Part shown: positions 56,430-64,000 of the stretch, one piece after another | How the letters are laid out: each line of letters opens with the position of its first letter | How positions within the stretch are numbered: the stretch's first letter is position 1 | DNA from: Austropuccinia psidii | Lineage: Eukaryota > Basidiomycota > Pucciniomycetes > Pucciniales > Sphaerophragmiaceae | DNA length: 64,000 nucleotides | Assembly: GCA_023105745.1 (NCBI GenBank) | Contig: JALGQZ010000012.1 | Span: forward strand, 42,897,852 to 42,961,851 | Reading direction: 5' to 3' | Program-made: the position numbers and the translations under genes | The notes under the pieces: generated by a model | The model's database searches: none | The model's input: the letters and a program-made list of their open reading frames with translations, nothing else | What the model was told of the DNA's origin: nothing

Positions 56430-56493
56430 AAAGTTTGAATTATGTGCTTTACATACTTGAAAAGTATAAGTAGAGAGGTTGGACAGTGGATTA

Positions 56494-56521
56494 TACCCCC
56501 CCAAAATAACTTGGGGGTGTA
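56494..56521 (+). promoter_or_regulatory. hairpin 35 bp upstream of the A3 polypurine tract
   Basis: ATACCCCC and GGGGGTGT pair with one wobble across a 12-nt loop. A2 has the same stem (ATACCCCC/GGGGGTAT, 60694-60721) with a different 12-nt loop and the same distance to its polypurine tract. Confidence 0.6.
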
Positions 56522-56555
56522 CTACAAAAGAAAAATTGTGGTACAATTTTTTTTT

Positions 56556-56567
56556 GGTGGTAGGGAA
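56556..56567 (+). promoter_or_regulatory. A3 polypurine tract
   Basis: GGTGGTAGGGAA follows a T-run and directly precedes the LTR start TGTGAGCC. Confidence 0.8.
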
Positions 56568-58761
56568 TGTGAGCCTGTGAGGTATGTATAACATACCCAT
56601 AAGGCCACAAATGATTTTATAAACAATTAATTTTGTCTTAAACAGACTTTTTAGTTGAATTTGAAATAAAAAATAATAAAAAATAAGTATAACTTTTTTT
56701 TGGATAAACAAAGTTATAATTATTATGTCATTTTTGGATTCTACACCAAAAATAACCTAGGGTACACCCATAGGGTGTTATACCCAAAAACACTTATTTC
56801 TTGTGTTATTGGAAGATTTAAGAATCTCATGGTACTAATGTAACTTTTTAACATTTTTTTAATTGTTAAATTTAAGCTTAAATAACCTTAAATTTAAAGT
56901 TGCATAAGGTTAATGCAAACTTACCAAAATTTTAGTTATAATTTAAGGGTGTGGTGTATATTTACTGAATTGGCTAAGGATTTGCCATACAGAATGTAAA
57001 TCCTGCGTGAGCTCAATTTAAAAGGGTTTAAGACCATAGTATGGCTTTAAATAAATAAATGGGCAAAATCCACACAAAAAGGTGGGACAAAGGAAAAAGA
57101 CCAAATAGAGCTGGGGTACCCAGCTTTTTGGATCTGCGATGATTCAATTAAGGTTGTCCACCTGTATTGGAGGATTTTCAACCTTATTTAAACTTTAAGA
57201 TTAGACTTTGATCCAACCTTAAGGTTTAAACTGGTTTTATCCTAAATTGGACAGGAATTTCAAGCTGCCAAGAGGGTAAATCCCAATAAGCAGGCTTGGA
57301 ATCAAGGTTTTAAGAACTTTCAAAGCTTAATCAAGCTTAAAAATCTTAAATAAGCTTAAAACTTCAAAGTTTCAATCATCAAAACCTTATCAAAACTTAA
57401 GGTTTTGTGTGTATTGCTATTTTACGTGGAAAATAGCAGTAACTTCAAAAATTCATTAAAAATCCAAATCTTAAAGGATTTGCATGAAAATTTCACACAT
57501 TTCAGAATTTAATATTATCTACATATAAATTAAATTTCAAGTATCTTTTATAAATAAATTTTCAAGATAATTAGCCTGGAAATTTACTCTTTTAATTAAG
57601 CTCAGAGAAAATTATGATTTCTTTAAAAATTAATTAAAAATTGAGTTTAAGAGATTTTTGCTTGAAACTTTATTTTTAAGTTGTTCATGTGATGAACTTT
57701 AATATAAATAAACTTATTTTATATTAAACTTAAAATAATTGAACTAAATGAGGATTAAATTACTTGGAGTTAAGAGTAACATTGCTAACTTTAAATTGGA
57801 AGTAAAAATAAGTTGCCTTAAGTTAAGAACTTAATTTTTAAGCATGGTTTTTCAGTTTTGACCTGAGCACGCCCTCTACATCCATTATGAATCATGAGAG
57901 CTGCTCTTTAGACATAAAAAGAGTCTTTTCATCACTGTTTTTGTCCAGAATTCCAGAATCAATCCAATCATATTAGAAATTTAAACAGGTAAAGTTTTAT
58001 TAAATATAAAATCTTATTATTAAAAGTAATTTTTAAGTTATTTTTATTCTTTATTTATTAAATTAAAGAATTGAAGTCATAGAATTCAGATTATTGTTGT
58101 AATCATCTATAATAAATTTTATTATATAAAATTATCATCTTAAATATCTTTTAAAATCCACAAATTCCTCTCAAAAACTCTTTAATCATAAATTTATAGT
58201 ATAAAAAGTTGTTTTATCTTTAAATTTATTGATTTCTGGCGTGTTTTTAACTTATAAATATTTATTTAACATAATAACTGTTGTATTTGACTTGTTGTAT
58301 TAAATAAATCTTATAAGTAAGTTTTTTTTTTCTAAAGTTCTATATATTTTTTATCTAGTAATAGTTTTTTATATAGAATTTTATTCTATAAAGAATTCTT
58401 TCTGCACAGTGTGTGTTTAATTCTTTTTTTATAAATAATATTTATATTATTTATAAGTGGTTAAATATTTATATTTTCCACGTGTAATTGTCTCATTAAG
58501 AGCTTTACACTTCTTATTGTTATAATTGTCAGTGACTATAACAATAATAGAATAATTATAATTTATTATAATTATTATTTTTTTATTATTATTATATTTT
58601 TATAATAATAATTAAATTTATTATTTTATATAATTATTTTTAATAATTATATTTAAATTTGTGGTTATAATATCTCATTATATTATATTTTTCTACTGAG
58701 GACAGTCATAGTATTCTTGATATTGTTACTATTATCAAGAGTTTCATAGACAAACCTTACA
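56568..58761 (+). mobile_element. A3 3' LTR, 2,194 bp
   Basis: Homologous throughout with 47767-49945. It ends AAACCTTACA followed by GCCTT. The 15-bp length difference comes mainly from simple AT tracts near 58,580. Confidence 0.9.
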
Positions 58762-60625
58762 GCCTTTGCCTTGTTTGGGCTCTCAAAAAACTTCATTATT
58801 ATCTTGATGGTAGTTTGTTTGAAGCAATTAAGAATTGTAATGCATTAATATCACTTTTTAACATGAGGGCTCCTAACAGACACATGTTAAGATGGCATAT
58901 TTCTATTCAGAAGTATAGAGGCAATATGACCCTAGTAAATTAAGCTGGAAATATTCACAAAATCCTGATGGCTTGAGTAGATGGGTATTACCCAATAAAC
59001 CTGACAATCCTGCCTATGTTCCTACAAGTGCAGAACCTCAAATTCCAATTGAAGGAGTTAACATCACAGATGTGGGGACAGAGTTCTTTGAAGCAATGAG
59101 AGAAAGCTACAAGCATGATAAGAATTGTCATATGCTTACTGCTCTACTTGACAAAGATTGCAAAGAGGCATCCTTGGCTAATGCTATGGATGATATTTGG
59201 AAAAAATCTTATGACAATGGAAGATTCTATTTGTCTTATGGTATCAAATATATCATAGGTCTAAACAAACATGTGTCATGGTCTTATGTACCAGAACGTT
59301 GATCAACACAATACTACTGGAATGCCATTATAACATTTATTCTGGACATCTGTCTGAACACAGAACAATGCAAAGAATTAAGAAATGTGCCTGGTGGCCA
59401 TATTGGAGAAAAGATGTCATTGAGTACTGTCATAGTTGTGATAGATGCCTGAAAGCCAACAAGCTACTGGTAAAAGATTTGGATTAATTATTCATATCAA
59501 AGAACCAAGTACCCCATGGGAAGTGGTTCATAGGGATTGGGTAACTGCCTTACCACCTGCAACTGATAAAAGTTGCAATGCATATCTTGTCATTGTTGAC
59601 AAATATAGCAAAACACCAATATTCTTACCATTTCATAAAGATTACACAGCTATGGATACATCTCTTTTGATTTGGAACAGAGTTATATCCAATATTGGTC
59701 TCTTCAAAAATATCATTAGTGATAGAGACTCCAAATTTACATCAGCCTTATGGACTAATTTAAATAGTCTTTTGCATACAAAACTATCATTCTCACCAGC
59801 ATACCATCCACAAACAGATGGGCTAGCAGAAAGAATGATTCAAACCCTTGAGGACATGATCAGAAGATTTTGTGCTTATGACCTGGAGTTTAAAGATTCT
59901 AATGGCTTTATTCATGATTGTTGTACTCTTATACCAGCATTGGAATCAGCCTACAAAACCTCTATCCATGCTTCAACAGGAAAGACTCCTGCAATGTTGG
60001 AAAAAGGATGGAACCCTCAACTTCCAGTTGATATTTTGAACAAAGACTTAGTCTATATTCATCCAACTGCTTCAAGCTTTAAGTTATTACTTGATAAAGT
60101 GAGGCATAATGTGAAACAAAGCATGAATGATGCCTTTGAATATTCTAAACAGAAATGGGATAAAAGTCATAAAACCCCAGAATTCAAAGTGGGGGACTTA
60201 ACACTAGTTTCAACCTTGAAATTTGATAATATTAAAGGTACAAAGAAATTAAAATATTCCTTTGAAGGACCATTTATTATTAAAGCACTGCATGGACAAA
60301 TTCCATACAAGTAGAACCTTCAGGAGAATTGGAAAACAAACATCCAACTTTTCCTGTCAGTCTAGTGAAGCATAACACTTGAAGTGATAAGGAGTTATTT
60401 CCTTTGAGAAATGAAAAACCCTTAGAGGTACCTCCACTTGATCAAAGTGAATAGAAAAAAGTGCTAAAAGTCTGGAAAGAAAGAAAACTTAGGGGAAAAG
60501 ATGAAAGAGAATACTTGGTCAGGTACAAGAATCCACAACATGCAGATGAATGGATTGTAGCAGAAAAGATACCTGATTCCCAAGAGTTTCTCAGAAGATT
60601 CAGACATGAGAGATGACCAATTCCT
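58762..60625 (+). pseudogene. family A element A2, second part: RNase H end, integrase, chromodomain-like end
   Basis: Continues A2 from the GCCTT site: [48 protein letters not shown], zinc domain with [20 protein letters not shown] (the residue before the first Asp is Arg), [37 protein letters not shown] and a C-terminal [17 protein letters not shown]. Frame changes near 59265, 59455 and 60305 and several stops (for example near 60380, 60452 and 60615) make it a pseudogene. Confidence 0.85.
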
Positions 60626-60693
60626 CAATGAAACACCTGAATTGTGTTCTTAACATACTTGAAAGTATAAGGAGAGAGGTTGGACATTGGCTC

Positions 60694-60721
60694 ATACCCC
60701 CTGCAATCAACTTGGGGGTAT
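60694..60721 (+). promoter_or_regulatory. hairpin upstream of the A2 polypurine tract
   Basis: A perfect 8-bp stem ATACCCCC/GGGGGTAT with a 12-nt loop, the counterpart of 56494-56521. The polypurine tract GTGGTAGGGAA follows at 60755-60765. Confidence 0.6.
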
Positions 60722-60765
60722 ACTAATAAAGAAAATTGTGTCAAAATGTTTTTAGTGGTAGGGAA

Positions 60766-61147
60766 TGTTAGCCTGTGAGGAATATATGACATACCCATAA
60801 GGCCACAAATAACTTTATATACAGCTAATTTAGTCTTCAACAGAATTTTGAGTTAAAATTAAAATGAAAAATAACAAAAAATTAGTATACCTTTTTTGCA
60901 TAAACAAAGTGATAATTATTATGTCATTTTGGATTCTACACCAAAAATAACCTAGGGTACACCCATGGGATTTTATACCCAAAAATGCTTATTTCTTAAG
61001 TTATTGGAAGATTTAAGAATCTCACAGTACTAATGTAACTTTTTTAACATTTTTTTGAAATTGTTAAATTAAACTTAAATAAGCTTAAATTTAAAGTTTC
61101 ATAAGTTTTATGCAAACTTACCAAAACTTTAGTTAAAATTGAGGTGT
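60766..61147 (+). mobile_element. A2 3' LTR, truncated at 382 bp
   Basis: Starts TGTTAGCCTGTGAGG and follows the family A LTR to AACTTTAGTTAAAATTGAGG. There it is cut by the minus-strand family C LTR beginning at 61148. The remainder, if present, lies beyond the window. Confidence 0.8.
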
Positions 61148-62730
61148 TATCACATGGGCTTTTATGTTAGCAAGAGTGGCCTGGCACTCAGGAATCAAGA
61201 ACACACTTGGAGGACTCCAAAAGAACAAAGAAATAAGAAGAATACATTTCTTTAAGGAAGAATAAAAGTGAATACAAGTATACCAAAGAATAAAAGAAAA
61301 GAAAGGCAATGGCCAGGATAATAATAAAGCCAAAAGCCAAAGAACCACCCAAATGAATCCTCAATTAACTGTTCCAACCTGTCAGAAAGAACAAGGGAAT
61401 TAGTAAAGGATATGACCGCCAATATCCACTGACAGGCAAAGAAGAAAAGGTGCAAATGACTTACTTAAGATTATCTGTATTCACTTTAATGACATAAAAG
61501 AAAATAAGGATAAAAATAAATCCTATATATTAATTAATTGGGGAAAAAGTCCCCAGGTGATGAAAGGTGGCCATTATATGTGAAAGGCTGAGAGGCTGAT
61601 CCTGGAAGGTGAGTCACCCATCTTTACTGTCTTAATTGGGCCAATACAGTTCTGGAAATCCTGACAATTGAACTGTGGGACTGGATTTCCCCCAGTGGAA
61701 TATGAATTGGCCCATTTAGGCCAACACCATACAGGATGATTGATTACTACCTGTATGGAGAAGTTGAGTTTTTCAAGGAATGATTAATACTTGATTCCTT
61801 GACAATTATTGAAATTAGTGATTACCTCTGAGAATTGCCGCTAAAATAGCCCTGATGAGAATTGAGAACCCAACTCCTGCAGGGCCAGGTGGTTGTGGTC
61901 CTTGAATGGTCTTCTGGTAGCCACCAGGGAATTTACAGACTGAATAGCTGAAAAGTCCTCCTTCAAAGATGTTGATGGACTGGAGAATTTATTTGGAATC
62001 ACTTAATTGGTCCTGAAAATTTCAACATTGGATTGCTGAACAAAAATGGTGCATAATGGTATATGATATTATATATGCACCACTCCTGGATCCTTGAGTA
62101 CAGGGTGTGTTGAAGAAGGAGACCTATTCCCCTGAACTTGAGGGGAATCCTTGTTTTGAGCTGAGATAGTGGCCTCTGGTGGTTGCCAGAGCCCATGGAT
62201 TGATTTATGGCCATTTTGGGTTGATTGGGTTTTGGGGCCAAAAACTGGCTCAGGTGGGCCTACTTGTGGTTTGGTACCCACATGGCTTTGGGGGCTGATG
62301 GACTGCCGTCTTGGCGCCTTTTGGCCTCATTGGATTTGTGACAACAGGGGCCTAAGGGTCCCAAGGCTGCCGGCGTATGGACCGCAGACCGCGGGCTGTA
62401 GAGGCCGTAGGGGGCCTAAATGCCCCAAAAAGGGGCTGGGGCCCGGGCCATAGGCCCCTAGAATATTGAGAGGACACCCCAGGCCCAAAAACAAAGGTAA
62501 TTGCCTTGGGGTTGGTGAGATGGAGAGTTGGCCAAGAAGGCCAATGAAGGCAGGACAGGGCCTGAGCCCATGAATAGCTAGAGAAGAGGTGAGATGGCCA
62601 GGAGGCCATAGAGGAATAGAGGGGGCCAATTGTCCTTAACTTATATGGTATGGACAATTGGCCCTAACTTGGGTCAGCCTAGAATTGCCACAACACCCAT
62701 TGAGGAGGGTGATTCCTTGTGGTTGTGACA
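61148..62730 (-). mobile_element. family C (C-IV) 3' LTR, 1,583 bp
   Basis: Runs from TATCACATGGG (altered TGTCACAGGG) to GGTTGTGACA. On the minus strand it is preceded by a polypurine tract (62731-62747), so it is a 3' LTR. It is homologous with 22938-24562. It carries the TATA palindrome at 62048-62081 and the GGCC-rich block at about 62,160-62,650. Open frames at 61133-62657 lie within it. Confidence 0.85.
62048..62081 (-). promoter_or_regulatory. TATA-centred palindrome of the C-IV LTR
   Basis: The same 34-bp block with arms GGTGCATA and TATGCACC as in the other two C1 LTRs. Confidence 0.55.
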
Positions 62731-62747
62731 GTACCTCCCCCTACCTT
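62731..62747 (-). promoter_or_regulatory. polypurine tract of C-IV
   Basis: The minus strand reads AAGGTAGGGGGAGGTAC directly before the LTR start TGTCACAACC. Confidence 0.75.
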
Positions 62748-63540
62748 GAATGGTGAGCTCTTGAGCACCAACATAAGGTACAAGCCTGTTAAGGCTGCTG
62801 AGATATATTGTATGTAGGGATTCCAGAGGTATTGAATCTTGAAAAGAATTTTCAGACTGGTAAAGAGGTTGGCATATGAGATGAGGTTGCTTTGATCTTC
62901 TTTTGACATTTGGGTTTGAATTTTGAAGAATGAGTTGACGTAAATATTGGCATTAAGATTATAAGAAAGAAATTTTTGAAGAAAATATAAAGAAAGAAAG
63001 ATAACAAACAAAACTGAATATAAGAAAAAGAAAAACAAAAGAAAAGAGAATCTTGAGGGGGATTCCAATCTTCACCATGCATATTGACAGTTGATTTGAG
63101 ATGGCCAAGGACCTGGAAAGCCAAGTTTTGATGCCAGCTGCTCACAGAGTGGCCAAGGTCATGCTTTGAAAGATTGTAGACCCCTCAGGGAAGTGCACAC
63201 CAGGAGAGGAACTTACTTATGGTAGTCACCACTCCTGCCAGTGCCATAAATTAAAGAATATTGATGAAAGAATGTGTTTAAAAGTAATTTCTTGGAAAAA
63301 GGATTAAGAAGAAGAATGGTACATTACCCCAAGTGGAAAAGGCCATAGATTTGACTTTGATGTTGAAAGCCAGGCCAGAAATCTGTGTCCAAAACTGCAA
63401 AGTACTCACAGAGTGGCCAAGGTGATGCTTACAACAGGAAAGAGTAGAATTCCCCTAAAGGTGCATACCAGGAGTCAGACTTACTTTGGGTCATTACTAT
63501 TCCCACCAAGCACCATAAAAATAAAGCTCTTAAGGAATCA
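62748..63540 (-). other. family C (C-IV) 3' UTR with duplicated module
   Basis: Non-coding. The two modules with GTGTGCAC/GTGAGCA and CTTGGCCACTCTGTGAG-type cores appear in reverse at about 63130-63260 and 63380-63520, as in C-I and C-III. Confidence 0.6.
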
Positions 63541-64000
63541 AGGCCTGGATTGTCAGCATACAAATAATTGAAATCCTTGACACGTTTAAGGCAATTCTTG
63601 AGGTTTTTGGCTGGTTCCCAGGTGGATCTTTCTGGATCTTGACTGAAACCTTTCTATTATACCAGATACCATAATTTTCTTTTCTTGAGCTTTGAATACA
63701 GTATCTGAGAGATGTCCCATTCCTCTTCTTCTTCAATGATGATTGGAGGAGGAGGCTCTTTATGACAATTTGGGCTTGTTGATGTCTTGACTGGCTCAAG
63801 GAGGGAAATATGGAAGACTGGATGGATGGATTTCCATTGAGATGAACGCTTGAGGTTGTAGGCATGAGTACTGATTTTCTTTAATATAGGAAAAGGACCC
63901 AATCATCTTTCAGACAGTTTTTTGGTGGGTCTGGTTGATTTGATATTCTTGGAAGAAAGCCATACCATGTGACCAGCATTGAAAACAGGTGGACTTGGTC
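63541..64000 (-). pseudogene. family C (C-IV) Pol C-terminus with chromodomain, runs off the window
   Basis: The minus strand reads MGPFPILKKISTHAYNLKRS, SLLEPVKTSTSPNCHKEP and then the chromodomain EEEEEWDISQILYSKLKKRK LWYLV. Two consecutive stops (TAA TAG) replace the Glu-Trp of the WYLVEWKGF motif. The frame resumes KGFSQDPERSTWEPAKNLKN. The upstream linker towards integrase continues past 64000. There is no 117-bp insertion at the equivalent site near 63890. Confidence 0.8.

Larger units (their letters stand above)
47767..58761 (+). mobile_element. complete family A Ty3/Gypsy element A3, 10,995 bp, TSD GCCTT
   Basis: 5' LTR 47767-49945, PBS 49948-49960, Gag-Pol 50662-56429, polypurine tract 56556-56567, 3' LTR 56568-58761. 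GCCTT flanks both ends (47762-47766 and 58762-58766), and the host element A2 reads through once the insertion is removed. The domain order Gag-PR-RT-RH-IN-chromodomain is Ty3/Gypsy. The LTRs differ at only a handful of positions over the first ~340 bp, so the insertion is fairly young. The coding region nevertheless has at least six stops and one frameshift. Confidence 0.9.

Noticed and set aside
43538..60625. RIP-type mutation as the cause of the many stops
   Set aside because: The changes include G to T, one-base deletions and A/T changes, not a clear C-to-T bias at CpA. No statistical test was possible by eye.
1..64000. tRNA or rRNA genes
   Set aside because: I found no cloverleaf-like box A/box B pair or rRNA core sequence. 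The PBS sequences match a tRNA end only as short retroelement sites.

Overview
This window is eukaryotic and very AT-rich, and most of it is nested LTR retrotransposon sequence. The Gag and Pol sequences and the single TET/JBP-like dioxygenase gene look like those of rust fungi (Pucciniales). From memory, the closest resemblance is to repeats of the myrtle rust Austropuccinia psidii. That species call rests on remembered protein families, not on a search. I saw no bacterial operons, tRNA, rRNA or CRISPR array.

Layout. Positions 1-4,600 hold the only plausible host-type genes, both on the minus strand: a TET/JBP-like 2-oxoglutarate dioxygenase (73-1380) and an unrecognised multi-exon gene (2030-4268) with a foldback repeat upstream. 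Positions 4,796-5,645 are a 48/37-bp minisatellite, followed by a cluster of TGAC motifs. Positions 5,950-8,517 are the 5' end of a minus-strand LTR element (Gag 'D' plus a family B-type LTR). It sits in the Gag start of a minus-strand family A element (8,518-11,460). Positions 11,461-27,343 are chromodomain Ty3/Gypsy elements (family C) in several orientations, with two inverted copies of a 117-bp short LTR-like sequence. Positions 27,344-31,300 are AT-rich DNA, tandem repeats and a family A relic. Positions 31,307-36,430 are a decayed Gag/protease-like element. Positions 36,589-43,537 are family B, a minus-strand element with LTRs, PBS, PPT and Gag but no Pol, carrying a solo LTR of its own family inside it. 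Positions 43,538-61,147 are a family A pseudo-element (A2) split by a full-length family A element (A3, 47,767-58,761) with a GCCTT target duplication. Positions 61,148-64,000 are the 3' end of a minus-strand family C element that runs off the window.

How the parts relate. Families A and B share the same 13-nt primer binding site and related Gag proteins, so the Gag-only B copy is a candidate non-autonomous partner. Family C and the 117-bp sequence share TGTCACA...TGTGACA ends, so the short sequence may use family C integrase. Every Pol seen here carries stops, a frameshift or lost catalytic residues, so no element in the window looks able to move by itself. The LTRs of A3 differ at only a handful of positions over the first ~340 bp, so it inserted fairly recently.
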